Of a stretch of DNA of 64,000 bases, positions 19,236-28,454 are shown one piece after another (the first letter of the stretch is position 1; each line of letters begins with the position of its first letter). This DNA comes from Paenibacillus albidus (GTDB lineage: Bacteria; Bacillota; Bacilli; Paenibacillales; Paenibacillaceae). The DNA is taken from NCBI RefSeq assembly GCF_014644435.1, contig NZ_BMKR01000011.1:62001-126000 (forward strand), in the 5' to 3' direction. The notes beneath the pieces were generated by a model. That model made no database searches and was not told where the DNA came from. It worked only from the letters and a program-made list of their open reading frames with translations. Position numbers and translations under genes: made by a program.

Positions 19236-19436
19236 TTTATTACTCTACCACTTTGCCTGTATAATGGCAATACCCTGGGGCAATGTTTATTTTTTAAAAT
19301 ATTGCAGTGTTTTAACTTTCTATTTACGTCTTATTTGTATAATGTGGGAAGAGTAATGATTTCCCTAGTATGATTTAGAAGAAGGTTTCCTATTCTATCT
19401 TATTCTATCTAATGAAGGAAAGTAGCAGGTGAACTT

Positions 19437-20630
19437 ATGCGAAAGAAAAGAGTACTGCTGTTTTCGGAGGGCTTCGGTACGGGCCACACAGGAGCAGCCT
19501 ATGCTCTGGCCGAAGGAATAAAGCTGCTGAATCCGGATGTTCAGTGCCGTGTCATTGAACTTGGCAAATTTCTGAATCCGACGGTTGCTCCCTGGATTCT
19601 TTCCGCTTACCGAAAAACAGTCAGCAGCCAGCCCAAGCTGGTCGGCATGATGTATAAGACACAATATCATAAATCTCTGAACCGGTTGACCAAGCTGGCG
19701 CTTCACCGGATTTTTTATACACATGCTTCCCAGGTTATTGAACAGCTCCGGCCTGATTTAATTATCTGTACACATCCCATACCGGCCGCCGTGATCTCCA
19801 GACTCAAACGCCGCGGACTGAAAGTTCCGCTTTACACATTAATTACAGATTATGATGCACACGGAAGCTGGGTCAATGATGAGGCCAACCGGTATCTGGT
19901 ATCGACTTCAAGGGTCAAGTCGATACTGACGGGGCGGGGTGTCCCGTCCGAATATGTCACGGTCACCGGAATTCCGGTGCATCCGAAGTTCTGGGAACGT
20001 TCCAACAAGAAGCTGCTCCGCAAGGAGCTCGGGCTCGCGGATATGCCTACCGTCCTCATTATGGGCGGAGGCTGGGGACTCATGTTCGGCAAAGATGTCA
20101 TGCACTCCCTTACCTCCAGGATGGATGAGATACAGCTGGTTTTCTGCATGGGCAGCAATGATAAGCTCGTAGCCAAAATGCAGGCCAACCCCCTGTTCCG
20201 TCATCCCAATATCCGGATTATCGGCTACACCAGCGAGATCAATAAGCTGATGGATGCCTCGGATCTGCTGATTACCAAGCCCGGTGGCATGACTTGCACG
20301 GAAGGCCAGGCCAAAGGTATCCCGATGTTGTTCTATAAAGCTATTCCGGGCCAGGAAGAGAAGAATTGCCAATATTTCGTCGAGCTAGGTTTGGCCGAGG
20401 TGCTTGATCCTGCCATCGTGAATAAATGGTTCTCCTTGCTGCTTCATGAAGATTCGTCCCTCGAAGAGCAGCGTCGGCGGAGACTTGCCTTTGACCGGCA
20501 TCAGCCACATCATTGTGCCGCCACTGTACTGGAGCTTCTGGGCAAGCCGGCAGATGAAGCGATGATTGAATCCCGTGCGGCTGCACGGGCTCAGCACCGA
20601 ACGGAAGAGGCGGTCTATCTGACGCCGTAA
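19437..20630 (+). CDS. UgtP-like glycosyltransferase (GT28, diacylglycerol glycosyltransferase family)
   Basis: 397 residues. N-terminal MGDG-synthase-like domain (LLFSEGFGTGHTGAAYAL, CTHPIPAAVISRL, LITDYDAHGSWV), then a GT28 C-terminal domain with GGGWGLMFGKDV and the sugar-nucleotide site LLITKPGGMTCTEGQAKGIP. Members transfer glucose or galactose from UDP-sugar to diacylglycerol, making glycolipids and lipoteichoic acid anchors at the membrane. AGGTGA lies before the ATG. It is divergent from the TetR gene and ends in a strong terminator. The exact donor and acceptor cannot be read from sequence. Confidence 0.88.
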   Translation: MRKKRVLLFSEGFGTGHTGAAYALAEGIKLLNPDVQCRVIELGKFLNPTVAPWILSAYRKTVSSQPKLVGMMYKTQYHKSLNRLTKLALHRIFYTHASQVIEQLRPDLIICTHPIPAAVISRLKRRGLKVPLYTLITDYDAHGSWVNDEANRYLVSTSRVKSILTGRGVPSEYVTVTGIPVHPKFWERSNKKLLRKELGLADMPTVLIMGGGWGLMFGKDVMHSLTSRMDEIQLVFCMGSNDKLVAKMQANPLFRHPNIRIIGYTSEINKLMDASDLLITKPGGMTCTEGQAKGIPMLFYKAIPGQEEKNCQYFVELGLAEVLDPAIVNKWFSLLLHEDSSLEEQRRRRLAFDRHQPHHCAATVLELLGKPADEAMIESRAAARAQHRTEEAVYLTP

Positions 20631-20637
20631 CACCAGA

Positions 20638-20685
20638 AAGAACCTCCATCCCACGGTTGTCCGTGAAGATGGAGGTTCTTTTTTT
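20638..20685 (+). terminator. Terminator of the UgtP-like gene
   Basis: AAGAACCTCCAT and ATGGAGGTTCTT form a perfect 12-bp stem, with an inner CACGG/CCGTG pairing, followed by TTTTT. Confidence 0.92.
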
Positions 20686-20737
20686 GTGCCAAGAGAACTT
20701 CATCTGCAGTCCTGGTACCCTGCCTGCTGCGTATGCC

Positions 20738-21421
20738 TCAGATCTCTACGCTCTCCCCTGCCCGCAGAGGATATCCTTCAATTCCCTCCTGACGCAGCCG
20801 GTCGCAGAAATCCTCCCCGTCCTGGGCTATGGCCGGAAAGGTATTATAGTGCAGCGGGATGACCTTCTCTGCCCGCAGCCAGCGTGCTGCCAGCAGCGCA
20901 TCGTCAGGCCCCATGGTCAGCATGTCCCCGATCGGCAAGGCGGCCAGATCGATCGCATTCCTTTCGCCAATCAGCCGCAAATCACTGAAGAGCGCCGTAT
21001 CGCCCGAGTGGAACACAGTCTTGCCCCCAATCGTCAGCAGAATGCCCGCAGGCTGTCCTGCATAGATCCAACTGTCCCCTTCCTGGATAGAGGAAGAATG
21101 AAAGGCCTGGGTGTATTTAACCGTAATTTCCCCATCCGTATGGCTGCCGCCGATGTTCATATGCTTGACGGCCGCCCCCTTGATCCGGCAATATTCGGCC
21201 AGCTCAAAAACTGCATATATGGGACAACCATTCTGCTCTGCAATGGCCAGCGCATCTCCAAAGTGATCGGAGTGTCCATGGGTAAGCAGAACCGCGTCTA
21301 CTGAAATATCCTCAGGGGTAATGCCCGAATTCGGGTTGCCTGACAGAAAAGGGTCGATAATAACGCGTGTCTCCCCGCTCTCAACAAGCAAGGCTGAATG
21401 TCCGTAGTAAGTAATTTTCAT
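20738..21421 (-). CDS. UPF0173 metal-dependent hydrolase (YtkL-like)
   Basis: 227 residues, the usual length of the UPF0173 family within the metallo-beta-lactamase superfamily. It begins MKITYYGHSALLVE; the metal motif is LLTHGHSDHFGD (H-x-H-x-D-H), with later ligands in FHSGDTALF and IPLHYNTFP. The substrate is not known. It appears monocistronic and is convergent with the UgtP-like gene. Confidence 0.92.
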   Translation of the reverse strand: MKITYYGHSALLVESGETRVIIDPFLSGNPNSGITPEDISVDAVLLTHGHSDHFGDALAIAEQNGCPIYAVFELAEYCRIKGAAVKHMNIGGSHTDGEITVKYTQAFHSSSIQEGDSWIYAGQPAGILLTIGGKTVFHSGDTALFSDLRLIGERNAIDLAALPIGDMLTMGPDDALLAARWLRAEKVIPLHYNTFPAIAQDGEDFCDRLRQEGIEGYPLRAGESVEI

Positions 21422-21498
21422 AACCGTTGATACACCTCCTGGTTCATATAGTTTAAGTTTACCCTATATGGGGCAGAGGTTCCCAGGTATGTCTGCAA

Positions 21499-22392
21499 TT
21501 ATTTATAAAAAGTATGATTGCCAATAGTTTTGACATAGGTCTGCGAATGATGAACCGTCAGATCCTGAGCGAGTGTAAGGGACAGGAAATAATAGGTATC
21601 GTCGGTCACCTCTTTTACACCGGAGAGGGCCGCGTTAACCGCTTTGATACTGTCAGCATTGGGCTTCACACGTTTAAGCCGCCCGTTAGCCACAGGGCTG
21701 AACTGCCTTTTTTGATGGATGACCTTGTAAATCGTGTCGGGGAAATTGGCTGACCGCAGCCGGTTCAGAACAACGTTGGCAACTGCCACCTTGCCCTGGT
21801 ACGGTTCGCCTTCCGCTTCTGCCATAACAATCTTCTGCAGCAGGAGCAGGTCTTCTTCGGATACTGCGTAGTGCCAGGTCGCTTTGCTGCGCTGATCCTG
21901 ACTTAATAGCTTCGTCCGGGAGAAGAACAATGTTGTGGGGGGATTGAGCTGAGTTGCCGCGACCTTCTTAACAGCGGTCTGACTCCCCTTTGTTGCAGTT
22001 GCTGTCTTTTGCTGCATCTTTTGCGCATTTGGCGCAGGTTTGAGTGCAGCAGCTTTCACCTGGATCACGGTGGCCGGCTTGGCCTTCGCCCGTACTTGCG
22101 TTAATTGATGCAGGTTCAGCTTTTCCGTCTTCCACAAGGGACTCAGAGCCACAGCTGCAGCAGAAAGCTTGGGATGCTGGATGCCGCTTATCCTCTTCTG
22201 GGTTGCCAGGGTTCCATAAGTGATTTGAAGGGGCTGCCGGCTCCCTCCACCGGATTGCAGATTCGACATTTGCACTGTATTGAGCTTCCCCTCGGCAACT
22301 TGTCCGGGATGAAGTAGGTTTATAGCAGAGAAACACACTAGAATGACACCAACAAGCAGCGCAATATAGCGGTTTTGTTTAAAAATAACCAT
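21499..22392 (-). CDS. SleB/CwlJ-like cell wall hydrolase
   Basis: 297 residues. One N-terminal membrane or signal segment (about 8-28), a basic, Ala/Thr/Lys-rich region to about 165, and a C-terminal Hydrolase_2 domain (about 175-297: IVMAEAEGEPYQGKVAVANV, FPDTIYKVIHQKRQFSPV). The glutamate in MAEAEGEP is the likely catalytic acid. SleB degrades spore cortex at germination; this protein lacks SleB's peptidoglycan-binding repeat, so a vegetative or other sporulation role is possible. AGGAGG precedes the ATG. Confidence 0.88.
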   Translation of the reverse strand: MVIFKQNRYIALLVGVILVCFSAINLLHPGQVAEGKLNTVQMSNLQSGGGSRQPLQITYGTLATQKRISGIQHPKLSAAAVALSPLWKTEKLNLHQLTQVRAKAKPATVIQVKAAALKPAPNAQKMQQKTATATKGSQTAVKKVAATQLNPPTTLFFSRTKLLSQDQRSKATWHYAVSEEDLLLLQKIVMAEAEGEPYQGKVAVANVVLNRLRSANFPDTIYKVIHQKRQFSPVANGRLKRVKPNADSIKAVNAALSGVKEVTDDTYYFLSLTLAQDLTVHHSQTYVKTIGNHTFYK

Positions 22393-22472
22393 TATTTACC
22401 TCCTAATTAACGGCACATTCCTATTGTATGTAACCGAAAATGGAAGCTTTGAAAACTAACTTGTCGATTTTT

Positions 22473-23087
22473 TTAACAAAATGTAATTTTTTCAATCATT
22501 TCATACATAGGAATGGCATGCATTCTGGTAGCATACACTACAATGCTGTCGACCGTCCACCCCTTGACAGGAGGTGAGGATGCCTCTAACAGCGATGAAA
22601 ACCGCAAGGCATCAAGCTTTTCTGCATGAAATGAGGAATTTCCCCGATATTTTCGCGCCAGCGTAACATGAGGTTTATATTCCCTGTTCTCGGGTATAAA
22701 TCCCAAAGGGAGAGTTGCCGAGATTACGGTCTGCTGGAGCTGGTTCAGCTTGTCCAATTGGCCGGAAATTCCGGCCCACAGGACCCGGGGCGCTGCCGGA
22801 ACTCCAAAGGTTCCAATAGCGCCCACGGCCAGCTGAAAAGGAGCAAACAAAGCCGCCTTCTCTTTTAATGCCTGGAGGAGTGCAGGAATATCACTTACGG
22901 GCGTATCACCCAAAAACTGCAGTGTGATATGCAGATCCTCCGGATGAACCCATTTGGCAAACTCCATCTTTTCGGACAAACTCCGGCATTCTCTGGCCAG
23001 GCCCTCCTGAAGTTCCTTGGGCAATCTTACAGCAATGAACAAACGTTCACTCTTAGCACCATCCGGCTTTTGTGTGTTCATCTGCAT
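22473..23087 (-). CDS. thpR: RNA 2',3'-cyclic phosphodiesterase (2H family)
   Basis: 204 residues. The two H-x-T-x motifs of 2H phosphoesterases are present: HITLQFLGD at about 53 and HVTLARK at about 140. RLFIAVRLPKEL opens the domain as in ThpR/LigT proteins. The family opens 2',3'-cyclic phosphates to 2'-phosphates in vitro; the cellular role is unclear. GGAAAGGTG precedes the ATG. It is divergent from the dehydrogenase gene. Confidence 0.92.
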   Translation of the reverse strand: MQMNTQKPDGAKSERLFIAVRLPKELQEGLARECRSLSEKMEFAKWVHPEDLHITLQFLGDTPVSDIPALLQALKEKAALFAPFQLAVGAIGTFGVPAAPRVLWAGISGQLDKLNQLQQTVISATLPLGFIPENREYKPHVTLARKYRGNSSFHAEKLDALRFSSLLEASSPPVKGWTVDSIVVYATRMHAIPMYEMIEKITFC

Positions 23088-23174
23088 TTCACCTTTCCTA
23101 GTAGATTTGGTATCCTTATCATTATCCTATATATTATCCACATCCAACTATTCGTATAACGGGAGGGAACTATC

Positions 23175-24131
23175 TTGACCAAATCCATTGTATGTCTACA
23201 GCCGCTTTCATCCCAGCAGCAAGAGAGAATCCGAGCCGCCGCCCCTGGTTATACACTCACACTCGCAAACGCCAAAGCTCCCGACTTGCAGCTTCTGGCC
23301 GAAGCCGAAATTATTATTGGCTGGGCAAAAGGAATCGGAGAAACCCTGCTGCGTCCGGAATCCCCTCTCCGGTGGGTGCAGACCTGGTCTGCCGGCATAG
23401 AGAAGCTGCCGCTCGAGAGGTTCAAAGAACGCGGCATCCTGCTCACCAACGCCAGCGGTGTACACGCCGAACCCATCTCGGCGGTTATCTTTGGCTTTAT
23501 CCTCATGTTCACCCGGAATCTGCACACTGCAATGCGCAATCAGCTGAACCGCCGCTGGCACTCGGACGGCCAGGAGAGCGAGCTCACCGGCAAGACCGCA
23601 GTCATCGCCGGAACCGGTGCCATTGGAAGCGAGACGGCCAGAATTGCCAAGGCCTTTCGTATGAAGACCCTGGGCATCAGCCGTTCCGGGCAACCCGTTG
23701 CGGACTTTGACCAGGTCATGACCACTGCTGAGCTGGACAAGGCGGTCAGCCAAGGCGACTTTATCATTAACACACTGCCGATTACCGATGAAACCGAACA
23801 GCTCTTCGATGCAAACATCTTCTCGGCATTCAAGCAGGGCTCTTATTATATCAACATTGGCCGGGGGGCTACCACGAATACAGAAGCTCTGATCGCTGCC
23901 CTGAACAGCGGACAACTCCGCGGAGCCGGACTGGATGTCTTTGAGACCGAGCCGCTGCCGGAGGACCACCCGCTCTGGAATATGGAGCAGGTTATCATCA
24001 CCCCTCACTCGGCCGGCACCACCGACTATTATGCGGAGCGGGTTGTCGATATCTTTACGGACAGTCTGGAAGCTTATCTGGATTCCGGCACCCCTTCCCG
24101 CAATCTGGTTGATTATGCCCGGCAATACTAA
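23175..24131 (+). CDS. D-2-hydroxyacid dehydrogenase (NAD-dependent)
   Basis: 318 residues. The NAD-binding motif is GTGAIGSETA; the catalytic set is visible as arginine in INIGRGATTN, glutamate in DVFETEPLPEDHPLW and histidine in ITPHSAGTT. The family reduces 2-keto acids to D-2-hydroxy acids; the substrate here cannot be told. The start is a TTG with GGGAGG 8 nt upstream. It stands alone and shares a long two-way terminator with the convergent dGTPase gene. Confidence 0.92.
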   Translation: MTKSIVCLQPLSSQQQERIRAAAPGYTLTLANAKAPDLQLLAEAEIIIGWAKGIGETLLRPESPLRWVQTWSAGIEKLPLERFKERGILLTNASGVHAEPISAVIFGFILMFTRNLHTAMRNQLNRRWHSDGQESELTGKTAVIAGTGAIGSETARIAKAFRMKTLGISRSGQPVADFDQVMTTAELDKAVSQGDFIINTLPITDETEQLFDANIFSAFKQGSYYINIGRGATTNTEALIAALNSGQLRGAGLDVFETEPLPEDHPLWNMEQVIITPHSAGTTDYYAERVVDIFTDSLEAYLDSGTPSRNLVDYARQY

Positions 24132-24148
24132 TACAAGACTGAATAGAC

Positions 24149-24198
24149 AACAGCCTCAGCAGGTTCATTAAATCAGAAATGAACCTGCTGAGGCTGTT
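24149..24198. terminator. Two-way terminator between dehydrogenase and dGTPase genes
   Basis: Arms AACAGCCTCAGCAGGTTCAT and ATGAACCTGCTGAGGCTGTT form a perfect stem of about 20 bp around a short A-rich loop. It serves two convergent genes. Confidence 0.9.
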
Positions 24199-24208
24199 AT
24201 TCATACTG

Positions 24209-25618
24209 TCAATCCAGATCGTAAATGGAACCGACCTTCAGGCCGTAAAGTTCATTATATATCTTCTCGGCAAACGCATCGGTCATCCCGGCGATATAAT
24301 CAATCACCATGTGCTCCCAGGTCCATATCGGCTTAGGCTGCCGCTGATCCTTTTCAAAGCGCTGCAGCCAGTCCGATGGAATAATCGCCTTCGAGGTCTC
24401 CGGGTCCAGGAAAGCTCCCCATAGCCGCCTGAGAATCCATTCACTCCTTTTCTGCAAACGCTGCACGCGCAAATCGCGGATCATGGTGACCCAGGCAAAA
24501 CTTTTGAGCACACTTACGGTCCGCAGCATATCCTCATCCTCCCGGCCATCCTTCATGAAGGTTACCTTCTTCCAGTCCCCGTCCTGAATAACGCCAAGAC
24601 TGGCGACAAAGGTGCTGACCCAATAAGCCTTCACCTCACGCCGGGTGCGGGAATAGTCGTTCTCGCAGGTCGGCAGCTTCTCCTTCCAGACACGCAGAAA
24701 GGAGTCCAAGACCTCTGCGACTTTTGCGCAGATGCCTTCCTGCTCCCAGCCTTTCCAGTAGAAATCGTCCAGGGTTGTAATTTTCTCCACAATCAGCTTC
24801 TGGATATAGGTGTCATGCATAAAATGCTCATGAACCTCAATCTTGCCGGCCTTGATGCCATCCTCCAGATCATGCGCGGAATACGCAATATCATCGCAAA
24901 GATCCATAAGCTGGGCTTCCAGGGTCTTCTTGCCCTCCGGCAGACCCCAATCGCTGCGAATTTCCGAGATATAATTCCATTCATGCAGATACAAACCCTT
25001 TTTCAGCACGGTACCCGGAAAAGGGTATTTGTTAATGCCCAGCAGGACTGCATCCGATAGATTAAGCCCGTCGATATTCTCTCTTTTCTCCAGAAACATA
25101 ATCAGCCGGAAGTTGTGGGCATTGCCTTCAAAATGCTCGTACCGCCGCTTCATATTCTCATGGATCAGTGTCTTTTGCAGCGGGCCGGCTCCGGACTTCA
25201 GCGCTTCCGCCTCGGCTTTGTCTTCGATCAGCTTCGCAAGCAGGGTGTCCAGCACCTCTTCCCCTTTATGCCCAAACGGCGGATGGCCGAAATCATGGGC
25301 AATGGCCGCACATTCCACCACCTCGGGATCAATCACCAGCCCCGGGTTGTCGGCCTGTCCGGTTTCCACTTCCGGGTAAGACCGGAGCAGGCTTTTAGCC
25401 GCCTCACGGGCAATCTGAGCAACCTCCAGCGAGTGGGTCAGGCGCGTCCGGTAATAATCACCGGTGCCTGCGCCGAAGACCTGTGATTTGCCCTGCAGCC
25501 GCCGGAAGGTCGGCGAATGGATCAAGCGCGAATAATCACGTTCATAAGCGGCTCTTGAGGTTTCCAGGCGGGTAATCTCCGGATATTGGCGATGCTCTCT
25601 TTTTTCAATTAGTGTCAT
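24209..25618 (-). CDS. dgt: Deoxyguanosinetriphosphate triphosphohydrolase (dGTPase)
   Basis: 469 residues. The HD metal site is complete: RLTHSLEVAQIAR, CAAIAHDFGHPPFGHKGE, and DLCDDIAYSAHDLEDG further on. The enzyme cleaves dGTP to deoxyguanosine and triphosphate, in many relatives also other dNTPs. AGGGGGC lies before the ATG. It is single, between a long terminator and a divergent regulator gene. Confidence 0.93.
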   Translation of the reverse strand: MTLIEKREHRQYPEITRLETSRAAYERDYSRLIHSPTFRRLQGKSQVFGAGTGDYYRTRLTHSLEVAQIAREAAKSLLRSYPEVETGQADNPGLVIDPEVVECAAIAHDFGHPPFGHKGEEVLDTLLAKLIEDKAEAEALKSGAGPLQKTLIHENMKRRYEHFEGNAHNFRLIMFLEKRENIDGLNLSDAVLLGINKYPFPGTVLKKGLYLHEWNYISEIRSDWGLPEGKKTLEAQLMDLCDDIAYSAHDLEDGIKAGKIEVHEHFMHDTYIQKLIVEKITTLDDFYWKGWEQEGICAKVAEVLDSFLRVWKEKLPTCENDYSRTRREVKAYWVSTFVASLGVIQDGDWKKVTFMKDGREDEDMLRTVSVLKSFAWVTMIRDLRVQRLQKRSEWILRRLWGAFLDPETSKAIIPSDWLQRFEKDQRQPKPIWTWEHMVIDYIAGMTDAFAEKIYNELYGLKVGSIYDLD

Positions 25619-25794
25619 ATCCGCTGCCCCCTTTTTCCAGATCAGTATTTAGTAATTTATTATAAGGCATTTCATACGAAATCCGTAATGATATTATCGT
25701 CTGCAAAGTATGCACCCTATACTCAAACAGGCGGCTAAGAAATTGCACACGACAACAAAATAAGGTAGTCTTGTCCTAGTATAACGTTCCTGCG

Positions 25795-25806
25795 CTGCTG
25801 CAGCAG
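25795..25806. other. 12-bp perfect palindrome in the leader of the molybdate-type regulator
   Basis: CTGCTGCAGCAG lies about 10 nt before the AGGAGG site of the next gene. It may be an operator or a small leader hairpin. Confidence 0.3.
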
Positions 25807-25827
25807 TTCATCCTAGGAGGCTTTCAC

Positions 25828-26781
25828 ATGCCTGAGAATACATCCTTTACGACCGAAGAAATTGCCCGGTTGCTCAAGATATCCAAGTTAAAAGTCTATG
25901 ACCTCATTAAAAAAGGCGAGCTGCCCTCTTACCGGGTCGGCAAACAAATGCGGGTCGATCTCTCTGATCTGGAAGCCTACAAGCAAAATTCACGGCATGG
26001 CGTTGCCGCTCCCGCAACTCCCGGCGGCGGAGTCCCCTCCGCGGCTCCTGCCCCGTACAGCAGCAAACCTGCCAGTCGCAGTATTGTGATTACCGGCCAG
26101 GATATGTCTCTGGATATCCTGGCCACCCATCTGGAGCGCAGCATGCCCGGAGCCCGTCCGCTCCGCTCTTATGCGGGCAGTTTGGACAGCCTGATTGCCA
26201 TGTATCACGGCGAATCGGATATTGTCAGCACACATCTGCTTGACGGCGACACGGGACAATACAACCTGCCTTACATTCGCAAGCTGCTCGTGGGCTTGTC
26301 CTATGTTGTAGTTCACATGCTGGCCCGGAATGCCGGATTCTATGTCCGGCAGGGGAATCCCAAAGGAATTACGGACTGGTCCGCTTTGCGGCGGACAGGG
26401 GTGGTGATGGTGAACCGGGAACGCGGCTCAGGCGCGCGTGTGCTGCTAGACGAACAGCTTCGTCTGCACAGTATTCCTGCCGCTGAACTGGCCGGGTACG
26501 ACACGGAGGAGAACAGCCATCTGGCAGTAGCCGGAAAAGTGGCCCGGGGTGAAGCCGATGTGGGGATAGGCATAGAAAAAGCCGCCAAAATTATTGACGG
26601 TCTTGAGTTTATTCCGCTGATCCGGGAGCGTTATGATCTGGTAATGATCAAAAACACCAGTACGGAGCCCTGGATACAAACAGTTATTGATACTTTGCGT
26701 TCTTCGACATTCCAGGATGAGCTCAGTTCCATCCACGGCTATGATCTGAGCGAAACCGGCTCCATCCTGTATGAGACCTGA
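25828..26781 (+). CDS. Helix-turn-helix protein with molybdate-type binding domain (YvgK-like)
   Basis: 317 residues. Residues about 5-50 form an excisionase-type DNA-binding domain (TTEEIARLLKISKLKVYDLI, then ELPSYRVGKQMRV). After a Pro/Ala linker, residues about 88-310 form a periplasmic-binding-protein-like domain (PF12727 type; IVITGQDMSLDILATHLE, RERGSGARVLLDEQL). The same pairing is found in B. subtilis YvgK, next to ModA- and ModB-like YvgL and YvgM. It probably senses molybdate or a related oxyanion and controls modAB. Its stop codon directly abuts the convergent modB stop. AGGAGG precedes the ATG. Confidence 0.87.
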   Translation: MPENTSFTTEEIARLLKISKLKVYDLIKKGELPSYRVGKQMRVDLSDLEAYKQNSRHGVAAPATPGGGVPSAAPAPYSSKPASRSIVITGQDMSLDILATHLERSMPGARPLRSYAGSLDSLIAMYHGESDIVSTHLLDGDTGQYNLPYIRKLLVGLSYVVVHMLARNAGFYVRQGNPKGITDWSALRRTGVVMVNRERGSGARVLLDEQLRLHSIPAAELAGYDTEENSHLAVAGKVARGEADVGIGIEKAAKIIDGLEFIPLIRERYDLVMIKNTSTEPWIQTVIDTLRSSTFQDELSSIHGYDLSETGSILYET

Positions 26782-27444
26782 TCAGGAACGGCGGTTCACG
26801 AACATCAGCATAATGGACGATATGACAATAATAGAGCCTACCCATAACCAGGCCAGGGTCATGTTCCCGCCGTCCACCGCAACATAAATAGCGGTAGGCA
26901 CGGTCTGCGTGCGGCCCGGGATATTCCCGGCAACCATCAGGGTTGCCCCGAATTCACCCAGTCCGCGGGCAAAACCCAGGACAAAACCCGCAGAAAGTGA
27001 ACGGCCCGCGAGCGGAAGCGTTACATAGCGCAGCACCTGCAGTTCGCTCGCTCCCTGCGCACGCGCCGCATCCTCCAGTTCCTTCTCCACCCCTTCAAAG
27101 CCCGCCTTCACAGTGCGATACACCAGCGGAAAAGCCACCACAACCGACGCTATTACGGCGGCGACCCAGGTAAACAGAAGAGTCTGCTCGGTAAACTGCT
27201 CATACAGTCTGCCGATCCAGCTCCGGCGGCCCAGCAGAACCAGGAGCACAAAGCCCACCACGGTTGGGGGCAATACCAGTGGAAGCAGCAGGACTGTCTC
27301 CACCAGGTTGTGTCCCGGGAACTTCCGGCCTGCCATCACCTTGGCCGCTGCGGATGCCAATACAAATACGATGATACTCGTAACTACGGCGATTTTGATA
27401 GACAGCCCTACCGGGGCGAGGAATTCGCTCCAATTCATGTTCAT
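26782..27444 (-). CDS. modB: Molybdate ABC transporter permease ModB
   Basis: 220 residues, five membrane segments, typical for ModB. The cytoplasmic loop that docks the ATPase is present (ELEDAARAQGASELQVLRYVTLPLA, shortened here to the EAA-type core AARAQGAS). GEFGATLMVAGNIPGRTQT is a ModB signature. It lies 34 nt after modA in one operon. No ModC ATPase gene is nearby. Confidence 0.93.
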   Translation of the reverse strand: MNMNWSEFLAPVGLSIKIAVVTSIIVFVLASAAAKVMAGRKFPGHNLVETVLLLPLVLPPTVVGFVLLVLLGRRSWIGRLYEQFTEQTLLFTWVAAVIASVVVAFPLVYRTVKAGFEGVEKELEDAARAQGASELQVLRYVTLPLAGRSLSAGFVLGFARGLGEFGATLMVAGNIPGRTQTVPTAIYVAVDGGNMTLAWLWVGSIIVISSIMLMFVNRRS

Positions 27445-27478
27445 AGACGTTCAACCCGCTTACGTAATAATTTGGTCG

Positions 27479-28258
27479 TTAAGGAAGCAGAAAGCCGTAG
27501 CTGGTGAAGATACTGCGGGCTTCCCTGGTTTGCAAATAGCTGTAAAAGGCCTTAGCCTCTTCCGGATGTTTCGTATCCTTGACAATACCGGCCGGATACT
27601 GGATAGGCTTGTGCACATGTGCGCCAACCGCAAGGGCAATCTTCACCTTGCTCGAAGTCAGTGCATCGGTCTTGTAGACAAAACCGGCATCAACATTCCC
27701 TGTCTCCACATAGGAGAGGACCTGACGGACATCCTTGGTAAATACCAGTTTGCCCTGCAGCCGGTCCCACACCTTCTTGGCTTCCAGCGACTGCTGCGCA
27801 TATTGGCCGGCAGGCACCGATTCCGGCTGGCCTATAGCAATCCGCTTAAAAGCTGGAGCTGTAAGCGCAGTGATGCTTGTCAGCTTGGCCTGTGAATCGG
27901 AAGGAACCACCACTACCAGCTGATTTTTCAGCAGCTTCTTGTGGTCCCCAATCAGGCCCTGATCCACCAGCACATTCATCTGCTTATCGCCGGCCGAGAA
28001 GAACAGGTCAGCCGGGGCGCCCTGCTCAATCTGCTTCTGGAGCGTACCGGATGCCGCGTAGTTAAATACAAGCCTAATCCCGGGATGTTTCTTCTCATAC
28101 AGAGCCGCAATCTCGTCGAGGCTGTCTTTCAGACTTGCTGCAGCAGAGATGATGATCTCCGTCTTTTTGGTCGCTGCCTCAGCATCCCCCACCGGGTCTA
28201 CCGACAAACCCGCCGCCATCAAGAGCACCAGTAGGCTCATTATCCATTTCTTGAGCAC
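27479..28258 (-). CDS. modA: Molybdate-binding protein ModA
   Basis: About 259 residues. The start is best placed at GTG 28258, which has GGGAGG 8 nt upstream and gives a clean signal peptide (KKWIMSLLVLLMAAGLSVDP). An ATG at 28327 would add 23 polar residues before it. The mature part starts with IIISAAASLKDSLDEIA, the ModA anion-binding signature, followed by FNYAASGTLQKQIEQGAPADLFFSA-type sequence. No lipobox cysteine is obvious, which is unusual for a Gram-positive binding protein. It delivers molybdate or tungstate to ModB. Confidence 0.92.
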   Translation of the reverse strand: MLKKWIMSLLVLLMAAGLSVDPVGDAEAATKKTEIIISAAASLKDSLDEIAALYEKKHPGIRLVFNYAASGTLQKQIEQGAPADLFFSAGDKQMNVLVDQGLIGDHKKLLKNQLVVVVPSDSQAKLTSITALTAPAFKRIAIGQPESVPAGQYAQQSLEAKKVWDRLQGKLVFTKDVRQVLSYVETGNVDAGFVYKTDALTSSKVKIALAVGAHVHKPIQYPAGIVKDTKHPEEAKAFYSYLQTREARSIFTSYGFLLP

Positions 28259-28296
28259 ATTCCATTCCTCCCATAGATCAAATCCTATGTATTTAG

Positions 28297-28330
28297 GTGC
28301 TATTCTAGCACATAATAGTACATCCATCTA
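28297..28330 (-). promoter_or_regulatory. Candidate modA promoter overlapped by an inverted repeat
   Basis: GTGCTA-TTC-TAGCAC (28297-28311) is a perfect inverted repeat. It covers a TAGAAT -10 box on the minus strand (28302-28307); the matching -35 (TAGATG, 28325-28330) is weak. The site is well placed to be an operator for the modA gene, whose start is about 40 nt away. Confidence 0.45.
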
Positions 28331-28454
28331 TATGTTTAGTTATGTTTGTGTATAATTAGACATAAATAGCATTTCACTTTTGGCTTATATACATAATCAG
28401 CGGTTGACTTGGTCCCGGTAAACCACTCGTCACCGGGGCCGGCCGTGCAAGGAA

